A stretch of 64,000 bases of DNA from Agromyces terreus (GTDB lineage Bacteria > Actinomycetota > Actinomycetes > Actinomycetales > Microbacteriaceae), in assembly GCF_009749465.1 (NCBI RefSeq), contig NZ_WBIS01000009.1:35191-99190 (forward strand), read 5' to 3'. The position numbers were made by a program, and so were the translations under genes. Positions 9,182-18,912 of the stretch are shown here, piece by piece; position 1 is the stretch's first letter; every line of letters starts with the position of its first letter. The notes under the pieces are model-generated. The model ran no database searches. It had not been told where the DNA came from and worked only from the letters and a program-made list of their open reading frames with translations.

Positions 9182-10840
9182 ATGCTGATCACTGGCACGG
9201 GCATCGGCGGGGGAGTCGCGATCGGCCCCGTCGCTCGCATGGCGGATCCGTTGCCGGAACCGTCCGCAGAGCCGAGCAGGCTCGACCCCGCGACCGAGGC
9301 GGATCGGGCGAACCGGGCGCTCGCAGCGGTCGGCGCCGAGCTGCTCGAGCGCGGCCGAAGCGCAGGCGGCGCCGCGCAGCAGATCCTCGAGGCGCAGTCG
9401 CTCATGGCGCAGGACCCGACGCTCGCCGGCGGCATCGCCGAGCGCGTCGGACAGGGTGCGACCGCCGAGCGGGCGGTGTTCGAGGGATTCGCCGGCTACC
9501 GCGAGGTCCTGCTCGGCATGGGGGGTTACCTCGCCGAGCGTGCGCCCGACCTCGATGACGTGTCGCAGCGCGTGCGCGCCGCGCTCGCAGGGGTCGCGGC
9601 GCCCGGCCTGCCGGCGCCGGGGCATCCGTTCGTCCTGGTCGCCCACGACCTCTCGCCCGCCGATGCCGCTTCGCTCGACCTCGACCTGGTGCTGGCCGTC
9701 GTCACGGCCGAGGGCGGCCCCACCTCGCACACCGCCATCCTGGCCCGGGAGAAGGCGCTCGTCGCGATCGTCGGCGCGCACGATGCGTCGAGCCTCGTCG
9801 ACGGCGCCGAGGTCGTCGTCGACGCCGCGAACGGCACCGTCGTCGCCGACCCCTCGGCCGAGGAGCTCGCGGCGGCACGCGTCCGCATCGAGCAGCGGGC
9901 TGCGCGCGCCGACGCGCCCGCGCTGCCGGGGGCACTCGCCGACGGCACCCCGATCCCGCTGCTGGCGAACCTCGGGTCGGCCGCCGCGGCGCCCGAGGCC
10001 GCCGCGCTCGGCGCCGAGGGCGTCGGGCTGTTCCGCACCGAGTTCCTCTTCCTCGACGCCGCGGAGGCGCCGTCGGTCGACGCCCAGCAGGAGCAGTACA
10101 CCCGCCTGCTCGCCGCGTTCCCGGGTCGCAAGGTCGTCGTCCGGGTGCTCGACGCCGGTGCCGACAAGCCGTTGGCGTTCCTCGACGCATCGGAGGAGCC
10201 GAACCCGGCACTCGGCCTCCGCGGTTTGCGCTCGCTCCGCGTCTCGGAGCAGATCCTGCGCGATCAGCTCACGGCCCTCGCGAGAGCGGATGCCGCGACC
10301 GACGCCCGACTCGAGGTGATGGCGCCGATGGTGGCCACCGTCGAGGAGACCCGGTACTTCACCGGCCTCGCGCGCGAGCTCGGCATCCGCGTCGCGGGGG
10401 TCATGGTCGAGACGCCGGCCGCAGCGCTCATCGCCGACCGGATCCTCGCGGTCGCCGACTTCGCCTCGATCGGCACGAACGACCTCACCCAGTACACGAT
10501 GGCCGCCGACCGGTTGCTCGGCTCGGTCGCCGGGCTGCAGGATCCGTGGCATCCGGCCGTGCTGCGGCTGATCGGCGAGGTCGGCACGGCCGGTGCCGTG
10601 CTCGGCAAGCCGGTCGGCATCTGCGGCGAGGCGGCAGCGGATCCCCTGCTCGCGGCGGTGCTCGTGGGCCTCGGCGCGACGAGCCTGTCCATGTCGCCCT
10701 CGGCACTCGCCGACGTGCGCGCCTCGCTCGCCGGCATCACGCGCGATGACGCCGAGCGCATGGCGAAGGCGGCGCTCGCGGCAGACGGTGCCGCAGAGGC
10801 GCGGGCCGCTGCAGCATCCGAACGGCCGGCGAGCGGCTGA
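9182..10840 (+). CDS. ptsI: PTS enzyme I (phosphoenolpyruvate-protein phosphotransferase)
   Basis: Transfers phosphate from PEP to HPr, the first step of PTS sugar uptake. The 552-aa product has the enzyme-I N-terminal domain, the phosphohistidine in [13 protein letters not shown] (His183) and the C-terminal PEP-binding barrel with [10 protein letters not shown], the substrate-binding [11 protein letters not shown], and the catalytic region [10 protein letters not shown]. It sits between map and infA, which are usually adjacent; no ptsH or sugar permease gene is in the window. Its flanking gaps (105 and 214 bp) suggest a separate transcription unit. Confidence 0.95.
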   Translation: MLITGTGIGGGVAIGPVARMADPLPEPSAEPSRLDPATEADRANRALAAVGAELLERGRSAGGAAQQILEAQSLMAQDPTLAGGIAERVGQGATAERAVFEGFAGYREVLLGMGGYLAERAPDLDDVSQRVRAALAGVAAPGLPAPGHPFVLVAHDLSPADAASLDLDLVLAVVTAEGGPTSHTAILAREKALVAIVGAHDASSLVDGAEVVVDAANGTVVADPSAEELAAARVRIEQRAARADAPALPGALADGTPIPLLANLGSAAAAPEAAALGAEGVGLFRTEFLFLDAAEAPSVDAQQEQYTRLLAAFPGRKVVVRVLDAGADKPLAFLDASEEPNPALGLRGLRSLRVSEQILRDQLTALARADAATDARLEVMAPMVATVEETRYFTGLARELGIRVAGVMVETPAAALIADRILAVADFASIGTNDLTQYTMAADRLLGSVAGLQDPWHPAVLRLIGEVGTAGAVLGKPVGICGEAAADPLLAAVLVGLGATSLSMSPSALADVRASLAGITRDDAERMAKAALAADGAAEARAAAASERPASG

Positions 10841-11054
10841 GCGCACCCCTGTCACGGACGGCGTGACCGGTGTGACCGGCCGACCGGCTCGGATTGCGGG
10901 CCCGACTGGCTTAATCGCGTCGAATGACCTAGAGTTGACCCTTGGTGCTCTGCACGTGCGCCTTGGCATGCCCGACGACTCGTCGAGCGGCCGGGCTCCG
11001 CTTCGAAGCATCATCGCACGACCAGCAACCCAAACTCCAAGCGATAGTGAGGCT

Positions 11055-11276
11055 ATGGCCAAGAAAGACGGCGTCATCGAGATCGAAGGCTCGGTCGTCG
11101 AGGCTCTCCCGAACGCAATGTTCCGGGTGGAGCTCACGAACGGACACAAGGTTCTCGCACACATCTCAGGCAAGATGCGTCAGCACTACATCCGAATCCT
11201 CCCCGAGGATCGCGTGATCGTCGAGCTGAGCCCCTACGACCTGACGCGCGGACGCATCGTCTACCGCTACAAGTAA
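11055..11276 (+). CDS. infA: Translation initiation factor IF-1
   Basis: Binds the 30S A site during initiation. The ATG at 11055 gives the standard 73 aa, [42 protein letters not shown] with the S1-like OB fold and the RGRIVYRYK end. An in-frame open reading frame extends upstream to 10593 but runs into ptsI DNA and is not supported. The 214-bp gap upstream has TAGAGT at 10930-10935 as a possible -10 box. Confidence 0.98.
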   Translation: MAKKDGVIEIEGSVVEALPNAMFRVELTNGHKVLAHISGKMRQHYIRILPEDRVIVELSPYDLTRGRIVYRYK

Positions 11277-11344
11277 ACGCTGCTGGAAAGTAACGGCCCA
11301 CGGCACCCCGCGGGCACGAAGACAGCGAATCCAAGGAAACACTC

Positions 11345-11458
11345 ATGAAGGTCAACCCCTCCGTCAAGCCCATCTGCGACAAGTGCAAGGTCATCCGCCG
11401 CCACGGCAACGTCATGGTGATCTGCGAGAACCCGCGCCACAAGCAGCGCCAGGGCTAG
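11345..11458 (+). CDS. rpmJ: 50S ribosomal protein L36
   Basis: Very short gene: 37 aa starting [21 protein letters not shown] and ending [10 protein letters not shown]. The zinc-ribbon ligands Cys11, Cys14, Cys27 and His32 are all present, so this is the zinc-binding (C+) form. An AAGGAAAC ribosome-binding site precedes the ATG. infA-rpmJ-rpsM order is conserved. Confidence 0.97.
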   Translation: MKVNPSVKPICDKCKVIRRHGNVMVICENPRHKQRQG

Positions 11459-11470
11459 TCAGAAGACTTC

Positions 11471-11496
11471 CGGGCCGCCCCCTCGGGCGCGGCCCG
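11471..11496 (+). terminator. Hairpin between rpmJ and rpsM
   Basis: An 11-bp imperfect GC stem (11471-11481 with 11486-11496, one mismatch) lies 12 nt after the rpmJ stop. No T-run follows, so it may attenuate rather than end transcription. A second long-range stem in the same gap pairs GCAACACC at 11523-11530 with GGTGTTGC at 11587-11594 just upstream of rpsM. Confidence 0.4.
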
Positions 11497-11630
11497 CTCC
11501 CACAACTGAACATCGCATATCGGCAACACCAGAACCGCGCATCTCCGGATGCCGCGGGGACACCTCGGGGCGGAGGCCCGGGCACCGGTGTTGCTCCACA
11601 CCTCCACTTCGAAAACAGGAGAAGCCACCC

Positions 11631-12011
11631 ATGGCACGTCTTGCAGGAGTCGACATCCCGCGCGAAAAGCGCGTGGAGATCGCACTTACCTACATCTACG
11701 GCGTCGGCCGCACTCGCGCGCTGAAGACGCTCGCGGACACCGGCATCGACGGCAACATCCGCGTCAAGGACCTCAGCGACGACCAGCTCGTCGCGCTGCG
11801 CGACTACATCGAGGGCAACTACAAGGTCGAGGGCGATCTTCGCCGCGAGGTTGCCGCAGACATCCGCCGCAAGGTCGAGATCGGCTCGTACGAGGGCATC
11901 CGCCACCGTCGCGGCCTCCCGGTCCGCGGTCAGCGCACCAAGACCAACGCTCGTACCCGCAAGGGCCCGAAGCGCACCGTCGCCGGCAAGAAGAAGCCCG
12001 GCCGCAAGTAA
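11631..12011 (+). CDS. rpsM: 30S ribosomal protein S13
   Basis: S13 contacts P-site tRNA and forms intersubunit bridges from the head of the 30S. The 126-aa product begins [30 protein letters not shown] and ends with the basic tail [28 protein letters not shown], the S13 signature. ACAGGAG precedes the start. It opens the alpha-operon part of the cluster. Confidence 0.98.
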   Translation: MARLAGVDIPREKRVEIALTYIYGVGRTRALKTLADTGIDGNIRVKDLSDDQLVALRDYIEGNYKVEGDLRREVAADIRRKVEIGSYEGIRHRRGLPVRGQRTKTNARTRKGPKRTVAGKKKPGRK

Positions 12012-12043
12012 CCGCTCGTCGCCAGATCTAGGAGATTTCACAC

Positions 12044-12442
12044 ATGGCAGCATCCAAGGCGGCTACTCGCAAGCCGCGCAAGAAGGAAAAGAAGAACATC
12101 GCCGTGGGCCAGGCCCACATCAAGTCGACGTTCAACAACACGATCGTCTCGATCACCGACACCACCGGTGCCGTGATCAGCTGGGCCTCCTCCGGCGGCG
12201 TCGGCTTCAAGGGCTCGCGCAAGTCGACCCCGTTCGCCGCGCAGCTCGCCGCCGAGTCGGCCGCGCGCCAGGCGCAGGAGCACGGCATGAAGAAGGTCGA
12301 CGTGTTCGTCAAGGGCCCCGGCTCCGGCCGTGAGACCGCGATCCGCTCGCTCCAGGCCGCAGGCCTCGAGGTCGGCAGCATCAACGACGTGACGCCGCAG
12401 GCGCACAACGGCTGCCGTCCGCCGAAGCGCCGCCGCGTCTAA
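12044..12442 (+). CDS. rpsK: 30S ribosomal protein S11
   Basis: Platform protein near the 16S 3' end. The 132-aa product has a basic head, then [43 protein letters not shown] and the C-terminal signature [18 protein letters not shown]. In many bacteria rpsD (S4) follows; here a 173-bp structured gap leads directly to rpoA. Confidence 0.98.
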   Translation: MAASKAATRKPRKKEKKNIAVGQAHIKSTFNNTIVSITDTTGAVISWASSGGVGFKGSRKSTPFAAQLAAESAARQAQEHGMKKVDVFVKGPGSGRETAIRSLQAAGLEVGSINDVTPQAHNGCRPPKRRRV

Positions 12443-12450
12443 GCACTCCT

Positions 12451-12537
12451 CGTCGGTCGAGCAGCGTCCGGCGCCCGAACCGGGACCCGCGGCATCCGCG
12501 GGCCTCGCACGGGTTCCGAATCGCCTGCTCGACCGGC
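12451..12537 (+). promoter_or_regulatory. Nested stem-loops between rpsK and rpoA
   Basis: An outer 11-bp perfect stem (12453-12463 with 12525-12535, two more pairs if a G-T wobble is allowed) encloses short pairing arms (GAACC 12476-12480 and GGTTC 12512-12516) and an inner 7-bp hairpin CCCGCGG-CAT-CCGCGGG at 12486-12502. It could terminate rpsK mRNA, attenuate rpoA, or act as an autoregulatory leader. A CATATAGCGG sequence downstream near 12584 could be an rpoA -10 region. Confidence 0.55.
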
Positions 12538-12615
12538 GGCACGCACGTTCTACAACTCAAGATCCTCGAACTCGCAGGTGTCATATAGCGGACACCCTGC
12601 CGAAAGGAATCAACA

Positions 12616-13602
12616 GTGCTGATCGCACAGCGTCCGACGCTCACCGAAGAGAACATCTCGGAGTTCCGTTCGCGTTTCGTGATCGAGCCCCTCGAGCCGG
12701 GCTTCGGTTACACCCTGGGCAACTCGCTCCGGCGTACGCTCCTCTCGTCCATCCCGGGCGCAGCCGTCACGAGCATCCGCATCGACGGCGTGCTCCACGA
12801 GTTCTCGACCGTTCCCGGTGTGCGTGAAGACGTCACCGAGATCATCCTGAACATCAAGAACCTGGTCGTCTCGAGCGAGCACGACGAGCCCATCACCGCG
12901 TACCTGCGCAAGCAGGGCGCGGGCGAGGTCACCGCCGCCGACATCTCGGCTCCGGCCGGTGTCGAGGTGCACAACCCCGAGCTCGTCATCGCCACGCTCA
13001 ACGAGTCGGCGAAGTTCGAGCTCGAGCTCACCATCGAGCGCGGCCGCGGCTACGTCTCGGCGAGCCAGAACCGCAACGAGTACTCCGAGGCCGGCCAGAT
13101 CCCGGTCGACTCGATCTACTCGCCGGTGCTCAAGGTCACCTACCGCGTCGAGGCCACCCGTGCCGGCGAGCGCACCGACTTCGACCGCCTCGTGGTCGAC
13201 GTCGAGTCGAAGCCGGCCATCAGCCCGCGCGACGCGATCGCCTCGGCCGGCCGCACGCTGACCGAGCTGTTCGGTCTCGCGCGCGAGCTCAACGTCGCGG
13301 CCGAGGGCATCGAGATCGGCCCCGCGCCGGTCGACGCGGTGCTCTCGAGCGAGCTCTCGATCCCGATCGAAGACCTCGACCTCTCGGTGCGCAGCTACAA
13401 CTGCCTCAAGCGCGAAGGCATCAACACGGTGTCCGAGCTCGTCGCCCTCTCGGAGTCGCAGCTCATGAACATCCGCAACTTCGGTCAGAAGTCGGTGGAT
13501 GAGGTCAAGGACAAGCTGACCGAGATGGGTCTCTCGCTGAAGGACTCGGTTCCCGGTTTCGACGGCGCCCACTTCTACACGGGCTTCGAAGAAGAGAACT
13601 AG
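12616..13602 (+). CDS. rpoA: DNA-directed RNA polymerase alpha subunit
   Basis: Assembly platform of RNA polymerase and contact for activators and UP elements. The GTG at 12616 has GAAAGGAA 6-7 nt upstream and gives 328 aa. The N-terminal dimerisation domain carries [28 protein letters not shown], and the C-terminal helix-hairpin-helix domain carries [27 protein letters not shown] and the [14 protein letters not shown] segment. Usual length. Confidence 0.98.
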   Translation: MLIAQRPTLTEENISEFRSRFVIEPLEPGFGYTLGNSLRRTLLSSIPGAAVTSIRIDGVLHEFSTVPGVREDVTEIILNIKNLVVSSEHDEPITAYLRKQGAGEVTAADISAPAGVEVHNPELVIATLNESAKFELELTIERGRGYVSASQNRNEYSEAGQIPVDSIYSPVLKVTYRVEATRAGERTDFDRLVVDVESKPAISPRDAIASAGRTLTELFGLARELNVAAEGIEIGPAPVDAVLSSELSIPIEDLDLSVRSYNCLKREGINTVSELVALSESQLMNIRNFGQKSVDEVKDKLTEMGLSLKDSVPGFDGAHFYTGFEEEN

Positions 13603-13650
13603 TCGACCGCGCCCGTCGCACTCACCCCCGAATACTGGAGATAACGAACC

Positions 13651-14175
13651 ATGCCGAAGCCCACCAAGGGCCCCCGCCTCGGCGGCGGACCTTCGCACGA
13701 GCGGCTCATGCTCGCGAACCTCGCGGCTGCGCTGTACACGCACAAGTCGATCACCACGACCGAGACCAAGGCGAAGCGCCTTCGTCCGCTCGCCGAGCGT
13801 CTCATCACGTTCGCCAAGCGCGGCGACCTGCACGCCCGCCGTCGCGTGCTCGCCGTGATCGGCGACAAGGCCGTCGTCCACGAGCTGTTCACCGTGATCG
13901 CTCCCCAGGTCGCCGACCGTGAGGGCGGCTACACCCGCATCACGAAGATCGGCAACCGCAAGGGCGACAACGCACCCATGGCCGTGATCGAGCTCGTCCT
14001 CGAGCCCGTCACGCCCAAGGTCCGCGCCGCCAAGCCGGCCGCCGCGCCGGTCGCCGACGAGGCTCCCGCCGAGGAGCCCGTGGTCGAGGCCGAGGAGACC
14101 GTCGACGCCGCCGAGGCGACCGACGAGACCGTCGAGGCCGAGGCTCCCGCCGAGGAGTCGGCCGACGCCAAGTAG
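13651..14175 (+). CDS. rplQ: 50S ribosomal protein L17
   Basis: L17 core occupies about residues 1-122 ([29 protein letters not shown] ... [20 protein letters not shown]). The following 50 or so residues are an acidic Ala/Glu/Val-rich tail ending in ADAK, longer than the 116-130 aa norm but seen in other actinobacterial L17 proteins. GGAG lies upstream of the ATG. A perfect 19-bp hairpin follows 10 nt after the stop and closes the rpoA-rplQ unit. Confidence 0.97.
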   Translation: MPKPTKGPRLGGGPSHERLMLANLAAALYTHKSITTTETKAKRLRPLAERLITFAKRGDLHARRRVLAVIGDKAVVHELFTVIAPQVADREGGYTRITKIGNRKGDNAPMAVIELVLEPVTPKVRAAKPAAAPVADEAPAEEPVVEAEETVDAAEATDETVEAEAPAEESADAK

Positions 14176-14185
14176 TCGACCCTGA

Positions 14186-14224
14186 CGGAACGGGCCCCGG
14201 TGCACTGCACCGGGGCCCGTTCCG
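14186..14224 (+). terminator. Terminator of the rpoA-rplQ unit
   Basis: A perfect 19-bp stem (14186-14204 with 14206-14224), effectively closed by a few loop bases, begins 10 nt after the rplQ stop. There is no T-tract, as is common for GC-rich terminators. Confidence 0.8.
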
Positions 14225-14306
14225 CGTTCCGCGACTCGGGTGCTCCATCCGACGGCATCCCGTCCGCTCTCGCACGACGCCGACCGCCGAGGCGCGCCGG
14301 GCGTTC

Positions 14307-14312
14307 TAGGCT
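14307..14312 (+). promoter_or_regulatory. Leaderless -10 promoter element of truA
   Basis: TAGGCT ends 7 nt before the truA ATG, which places the expected transcription start on or next to the start codon. No Shine-Dalgarno sequence is present, supporting a leaderless mRNA. Confidence 0.65.
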
Positions 14313-14319
14313 TGCCTGC

Positions 14320-15270
14320 ATGAGCACGATCGACGAGCCGCCGACGGCGGGCATCGACCGCGAGGCATCCGCCGGCCCTGAGGCATCCGCCGTGCGCATC
14401 AGGCTCGACATCGCGTACGACGGCACCGATTTCTCCGGTTGGAGCCGTCAGCCGAGGCTGCGCACCGTGCAGGGCGTGCTCGAGGACGCGCTCGCGACGC
14501 TCTTCCGCCGGGCGGGGGAGCGGCCGCGGCTCACGGTCGCGGGCCGCACCGACGCCGGCGTGCACGCGCGGGCCCAGGTCGCGCACCTCGACGTGCCCGA
14601 GGCCGCGCTCGTCGCGGTGACCTCGCGACGGCGGGGCCACGCGCACGAGAGCCACGATCGGGCCGCGGTGCTCGTACGCCGCCTGACCGGCATCATCGGC
14701 GCGGACGCCGACGTGGTGATCACCCGCGCCTCGATCGCCCCGACCGGGTTCGACGCCCGGTTCTCGGCCGTGTGGCGCCGATACGAGTACCGGGTCGCCG
14801 ACGCCGCCGCGGCGCACGACCCGATCACGAGACGCACGACCGTCTCCTATCCGAGGCCCCTCGACGTGGAGGGCATGGACGCCGCCGCCGGCACGCTCCT
14901 CGGCCTCAACGACTTCGCCGCGTACTGCCGGCCCCGCGAGGGGGCGACGACGATCCGCACCCTCCAGACGTACCGATGGCGGCGCGCCGCCGACGGCGTG
15001 CTCGTGGCGTCGCTCCAGGCCGACGCGTTCTGCCACTCCATGGTGCGCGCGCTCATCGGCGCGTGCGTCGCCGTGGGCGAGGGCCGGCTCGCACCCTCCG
15101 ATCCGGTCGCCCTGATGCGCGCCGCCGAACGCACAAGTGCGTTCAAGGTGATGCCGGCGAAGGGGCTCGTGCTGACGGAGGTCGGCTACCCCGATGCCGC
15201 CGAGCTCGAGACCCGTGCCCGGTTGACGCGGGCGCGCCGCGAATTGCGCATCGACGGGGTCGTCGGCTAA
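14320..15270 (+). CDS. truA: tRNA pseudouridine(38-40) synthase TruA
   Basis: Makes pseudouridine at positions 38-40 of the tRNA anticodon stem-loop. The ATG at 14320 follows a TAGGCT -10 box by 7 nt; a longer frame back to 14200 would run through the terminator. The catalytic Asp is Asp78 in [11 protein letters not shown] (residues 73-83), and the [11 protein letters not shown] and [15 protein letters not shown] motifs match the family. At 316 aa it is longer than the usual 245-290 because of an unconserved head (about 25 aa) and a basic insert near residue 100. Confidence 0.95.
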   Translation: MSTIDEPPTAGIDREASAGPEASAVRIRLDIAYDGTDFSGWSRQPRLRTVQGVLEDALATLFRRAGERPRLTVAGRTDAGVHARAQVAHLDVPEAALVAVTSRRRGHAHESHDRAAVLVRRLTGIIGADADVVITRASIAPTGFDARFSAVWRRYEYRVADAAAAHDPITRRTTVSYPRPLDVEGMDAAAGTLLGLNDFAAYCRPREGATTIRTLQTYRWRRAADGVLVASLQADAFCHSMVRALIGACVAVGEGRLAPSDPVALMRAAERTSAFKVMPAKGLVLTEVGYPDAAELETRARLTRARRELRIDGVVG

Positions 15271-15273
15271 GCT
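15268..15273 (+). promoter_or_regulatory. Possible -10 element for rplM-rpsI
   Basis: TAAGCT overlaps the truA stop codon and would start transcription near 15280, giving an L13 mRNA leader of about 125 nt. No obvious -35. The long leader may fold, but I see no stem strong enough to name. Confidence 0.4.
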
Positions 15274-15406
15274 GTCTCTTTGGTATCGCCATCTGCGCCG
15301 GTACCCGAAGTTGAGCCCTCCACCGGGTCGCTCGACCGCATCGCGGGAGAACGCCCATCGGAGTGGGATTCACGAACCCCTCACTCGAACAGAAAGCAGC
15401 ACTACT

Positions 15407-15853
15407 GTGACGCGCACGTACACCCCCAAGGCGAATGAGATCCAGCACGACTGGGTCGTCATCGACGCCACCGACATCGTTCTCGGTCGTCTCGCGAGCC
15501 ACACCGCAGCCCTGCTGCGCGGCAAGCACAAGCCGACCTTCGCGAACCACATGGACACCGGTGACTTCGTCATCATCGTCAACGCCGAGAAGGTGGCCCT
15601 GACCGGCCAGAAGCTCGAGCAGAAGAAGGCCTACCGCCACTCGGGCTACCCGGGCGGCCTCAAGGCCGTCGGCTACGCCGAGCTCCTCGAGAAGAACCCC
15701 GTCCGCGCCGTCGAGAAGGCGATCCGCGGCATGCTTCCGAAGAACTCCCTCGGGCGCGCCCAGATCAAGAAGCTGAAGGTCTACGCGGGCGCCGAGCACC
15801 CTCACGCCGCTCAGCAGCCCAAGCCGTACACCCTCACCCAGGTCGCGCAGTAA
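15407..15853 (+). CDS. rplM: 50S ribosomal protein L13
   Basis: Early-assembly large-subunit protein. The GTG at 15407 is preceded by an AGAAAGCAGC purine stretch and gives 148 aa: [31 protein letters not shown], then [23 protein letters not shown] and the [22 protein letters not shown] end. An upstream in-frame ATG at 15311 would add non-L13 sequence. Paired with rpsI as in nearly all bacteria. Confidence 0.97.
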   Translation: MTRTYTPKANEIQHDWVVIDATDIVLGRLASHTAALLRGKHKPTFANHMDTGDFVIIVNAEKVALTGQKLEQKKAYRHSGYPGGLKAVGYAELLEKNPVRAVEKAIRGMLPKNSLGRAQIKKLKVYAGAEHPHAAQQPKPYTLTQVAQ

Positions 15854-15894
15854 TTCCGGCGCCCTCGACGTTCTCGAAAAGGATTCACACCACC

Positions 15895-16380
15895 ATGGCG
15901 AAGATCGCAGACCAGCTCGACGCGGCTCCGGAGAGCTACACCACCGAGAGCACCCCCGCGGCAGCTCCCACCACCCCCCGTCCCGTGCTCAACGTGTCCG
16001 GCGCAGCCGTCGGCCGCCGCAAGCAGGCCATCGCGCGCGTGCGCGTCGTCCCGGGCGCAGGCAACATCACGGTCAACGGCCGTGAGTTCGCCGACTACTT
16101 CCCCAACAAGCTGCACCAGCAGCTCATCACCGACCCGTTCACCGTGCTCGAGCTGACCGGCTCGTACGACGTGATCGGCAAGATCACCGGCGGCGGCCCC
16201 TCGGGCCAGGCCGGCGCGCTCCGTCTCGCGATCGCACGTGCGCTCAACGAGATCGACCGCGAGAACAACCGCGCCACCCTGAAGAAGGCCGGCTTCCTCA
16301 CTCGCGACGCCCGCGTCATCGAGCGCAAGAAGGCCGGTCTCAAGAAGGCCCGCAAGGCACCTCAGTTCTCGAAGCGCTGA
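15895..16380 (+). CDS. rpsI: 30S ribosomal protein S9
   Basis: S9's C-terminal tail touches P-site tRNA. The 161-aa product has about 35 extra Ala/Thr/Pro-rich N-terminal residues, then the S9 core [31 protein letters not shown] and the basic end [30 protein letters not shown] precedes the ATG. glmM follows after 21 nt. Confidence 0.97.
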   Translation: MAKIADQLDAAPESYTTESTPAAAPTTPRPVLNVSGAAVGRRKQAIARVRVVPGAGNITVNGREFADYFPNKLHQQLITDPFTVLELTGSYDVIGKITGGGPSGQAGALRLAIARALNEIDRENNRATLKKAGFLTRDARVIERKKAGLKKARKAPQFSKR

Positions 16381-16401
16381 TCCGGGCCTCCGGTTCTCCG
16401 A

Positions 16402-17769
16402 ATGCCTCGGCTCTTCGGCACTGACGGGGTCCGGGGCCTGGCCAACCGTGAACTCACGGCTGACCTGGCCCTGGGCCTCGCCCAGGCGGCTGCCGCCGTC
16501 CTCACACAGGGGCGGCACGCCGACGAACTCCGCGCCGCCGGGCGTCGCCCGGTCGCGGTGGTCGCGCGCGATCCGCGCGTCTCCGGTGAGTTCCTCACCG
16601 CGGCCGTCTCGGCCGGCCTCGCGAGCTCCGGCGTCGACGTCCTCGACGCCGGCGTCATCCCGACCCCGGCCACGGCCTTCCTGATCGACTCGATCGGGGC
16701 CGACTTCGGCGTCATGATCTCGGCGTCGCACAACCCGGCGCCCGACAACGGCATCAAGTTCTTCTCCTTCGGCGGCACGAAGCTGCCCGACGAGGTCGAG
16801 GACCGCATCGAGTCCTACCTCGGCAAGCAGAAGCTCGCACCCATCGGCGGCGGCGTCGGCCGCATCCGCCGGTTCGCCGACGCGGAGGACCGCTACGTGG
16901 TGCACCTGCTCGGCACCCTGCCGAACCGTCTCGACGGCATCCACGTCGTGCTCGACTGCGCCCACGGCGCGGCGGCCGGCGTGTCGCCCGAGACGTTCCG
17001 CGACGCGGGCGCGAAGGTCACGGTGATCGGCGCCGATCCCGATGGCATGAACATCAACGACGGCGTGGGCTCGACCCACCTCGATCTGCTCTCCAAGGCC
17101 GTGCTCGAGCACGGCGCCGACGTCGGCATCGCCCACGACGGCGACGCCGACCGCTGCCTCGCCGTCGACGCCGACGGCAACATCGTCGACGGCGACATGA
17201 TCATGGCGATCCTCGCCGTGGCGATGCACGAGCGCGGCGCCCTGACCGACGACACCCTCGTCGTGACGGTCATGTCGAACCTCGGCCTGCGCCGCGCGAT
17301 GGCCGATCGCGGCATCCGCGTGGTCGAGACGAAGGTCGGCGACCGCTACGTGCTCGAAGCGCTCGGGGCCGAGAAGCTCGCCCTCGGCGGCGAGCAGTCG
17401 GGCCACGTCATCATGAGCGAGCATGCGACGACCGGCGACGGCGTGCTCACCGGCCTCCATCTCGTCGCCGAGATGGCACGCACCGGCAGGTCCCTGGCCG
17501 AGCTCGCCTCCGTGATGACGGTCTACCCGCAGGTGCTCGTGAACGTGCGGGGCGTCGACCACCACGCCATGGCCGGCGACGACGTGATCGCCGCGGCGGT
17601 CGCCGCCGTCGAGGCCGAGCTCGGCGAGAGCGGGCGCGTGCTGCTGCGACCCTCGGGCACCGAGCCGATGGTGCGGGTCATGGTCGAGGCGCTCAGCCAA
17701 GACGAGGCCGAGCGCCACGCGGCATCCCTCGCCGACATCGTGAAGGCCCAGCTGGCCCTTCCGGCCTGA
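16402..17769 (+). CDS. glmM: Phosphoglucosamine mutase
   Basis: Interconverts glucosamine-6-phosphate and glucosamine-1-phosphate for UDP-GlcNAc and peptidoglycan synthesis. The 455-aa product has the catalytic phosphoserine loop [15 protein letters not shown] (Ser109), the magnesium loop HDGDADRC near residue 249, the sugar-specificity loop GGEQSGH and the phosphate-binding [15 protein letters not shown]. It lies 21 nt after rpsI, a frequent actinobacterial order, and glmS, the preceding enzyme of the pathway, is 1.1 kb downstream. Confidence 0.97.
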   Translation: MPRLFGTDGVRGLANRELTADLALGLAQAAAAVLTQGRHADELRAAGRRPVAVVARDPRVSGEFLTAAVSAGLASSGVDVLDAGVIPTPATAFLIDSIGADFGVMISASHNPAPDNGIKFFSFGGTKLPDEVEDRIESYLGKQKLAPIGGGVGRIRRFADAEDRYVVHLLGTLPNRLDGIHVVLDCAHGAAAGVSPETFRDAGAKVTVIGADPDGMNINDGVGSTHLDLLSKAVLEHGADVGIAHDGDADRCLAVDADGNIVDGDMIMAILAVAMHERGALTDDTLVVTVMSNLGLRRAMADRGIRVVETKVGDRYVLEALGAEKLALGGEQSGHVIMSEHATTGDGVLTGLHLVAEMARTGRSLAELASVMTVYPQVLVNVRGVDHHAMAGDDVIAAAVAAVEAELGESGRVLLRPSGTEPMVRVMVEALSQDEAERHAASLADIVKAQLALPA

Positions 17770-17789
17770 TCGGGCGGAAGCGGCGCTGG

Positions 17790-17831
17790 GCGGATGCCGC
17801 GCCGGGCGGATGCCGCGATGGCGGATGCCGC
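17790..17831 (+). repeat. Three short GCGGATGCCGC repeats
   Basis: The 11-mer GCGGATGCCGC occurs three times in the 82-bp gap between the convergent glmM and coaA genes, starting at 17790, 17806 and 17821 (spacings 16 and 15). This is the densest cluster of the recurrent GGATGCC word in the window. Confidence 0.8.
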
Positions 17832-17851
17832 CGCCGCGGCCTCGTGGCGCG

Positions 17852-18808
17852 TCAGAGCTTGCGCAGCAGCACGGTCGAGACCGAGTGGTCGGCGCTCTTG
17901 CGGAGGACGAGCGAGGCCCGCGACCTCGTGGGCCTGATGTTCTGGAGCAGGTTCGGCTCGTTGATCGAACGCCAGATCTCGCTCGCGCGGTTGCGGGCCT
18001 CGTCTTCGGTCAGGCTCGCGTACCGGTGGAAGTAGGAGCGCGGGTTCGCGAACGCACCGCGCTGGAGCTTCAGGAACCGCTCCTCGTACCAGCGGGCGAT
18101 GTCGCTCGTGCGCGCGTCGACGTAGATCGAGAAGTCGAACAGGTCGCTGACGGCGAGCCGGTGGCCGGGGCCGGGCGGCTGCAGCACGTTGAGGCCCTCG
18201 ACGATGAGCACGTCGGGGCGGCGCACGGTGATCTGGGCGTCTGGCACGATGTCGTACGCGAGATGCGAGTAGAAGGGCGCGCGCACCTCGGGGGCGCCGG
18301 CCTTCACCTCGCTCACGAACCGCAGCAGCGCACGGCGATCGTAGGACTCGGGGAATCCCTTGCGGGTCATGAGCCCGCGCCGCTCGAGCTCGGCGTTCGG
18401 GAAGAGGAACCCGTCGGTGGTGATGAGCTCGACCCTCGGCGTGTGCTCCCAGCGGGCGAGGAGTTCGCGCAGCACGCGGGCGATCGTCGACTTGCCGACC
18501 GCGACCGAACCGGCGACGCCGATGACGAACGGCGTGGTCTCGACGCGCTCGCGCAGGAACTCGCCGGTCGCGTTGCGCAGCGCCTTCGTTCCGCCGACGT
18601 AGAGATTCAGCAGTCGGCTGAGCGGCAGGTAGACCTCGGCGAGCTCGCGCATGTCGAGCGGTTCGCCGAGCCCTCGCAGCTGCACGATCTCGGTCTCGCT
18701 GAGCGGCGAGGGAACCGACGGCGCGAGCTCGGACCAGTCGGCGCGCGGGATCTCCATGAACGGCGAGAACTGCGCGATGGGAGTCGACGAAGTCTGCGGA
18801 TCCGGCAC
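17852..18808 (-). CDS. coaA: Pantothenate kinase, type I
   Basis: Phosphorylates pantothenate, the first step of coenzyme A synthesis. The 318-aa product uses a GTG start at 18808. The P-loop [12 protein letters not shown] is at residues 97-108, followed by TTDGFLFPN, the [11 protein letters not shown] region and [16 protein letters not shown], all typical of prokaryotic type I CoaA. A TAGACT hexamer lies 6 nt before the GTG and no Shine-Dalgarno is seen, so the mRNA is probably leaderless. It diverges from glmS. Confidence 0.97.
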   Translation of the reverse strand: MPDPQTSSTPIAQFSPFMEIPRADWSELAPSVPSPLSETEIVQLRGLGEPLDMRELAEVYLPLSRLLNLYVGGTKALRNATGEFLRERVETTPFVIGVAGSVAVGKSTIARVLRELLARWEHTPRVELITTDGFLFPNAELERRGLMTRKGFPESYDRRALLRFVSEVKAGAPEVRAPFYSHLAYDIVPDAQITVRRPDVLIVEGLNVLQPPGPGHRLAVSDLFDFSIYVDARTSDIARWYEERFLKLQRGAFANPRSYFHRYASLTEDEARNRASEIWRSINEPNLLQNIRPTRSRASLVLRKSADHSVSTVLLRKL

Positions 18809-18814
18809 CTCGAC

Positions 18815-18820
18815 AGTCTA
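18815..18820 (-). promoter_or_regulatory. Leaderless -10 promoter element of coaA
   Basis: TAGACT on the minus strand ends 6 nt before the coaA GTG, so transcription should begin at the start codon. Confidence 0.65.
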
Positions 18821-18899
18821 GTGTCGACGCGCGGCGGGGCAGCGGCCCCGGCGGTCGGTGCGCGGCCGGTGCGCGGTCGGGGTCGGCGCCGGCGCCACG

Positions 18900-18905
18900 T
18901 AGAAT
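18900..18905 (+). promoter_or_regulatory. Leaderless -10 promoter element of glmS
   Basis: TAGAAT is followed by 7 nt and the glmS ATG. No ribosome-binding site precedes the ATG. Confidence 0.65.
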
Positions 18906-18912
18906 CGACCCC

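Noticed and set aside
12610..15036. Very long open frame on the minus strand opposite rpoA, rplQ and truA
   Set aside because: It is the mirror of GC-rich codon bias; the plus-strand genes there have clear families and the antisense product is Arg/Gly-rich without any motif.
15274..15406. A classical L13 leader regulatory RNA before rplM
   Set aside because: The 125-nt leader has no strong stems that I can recognise as the known L13 leader.
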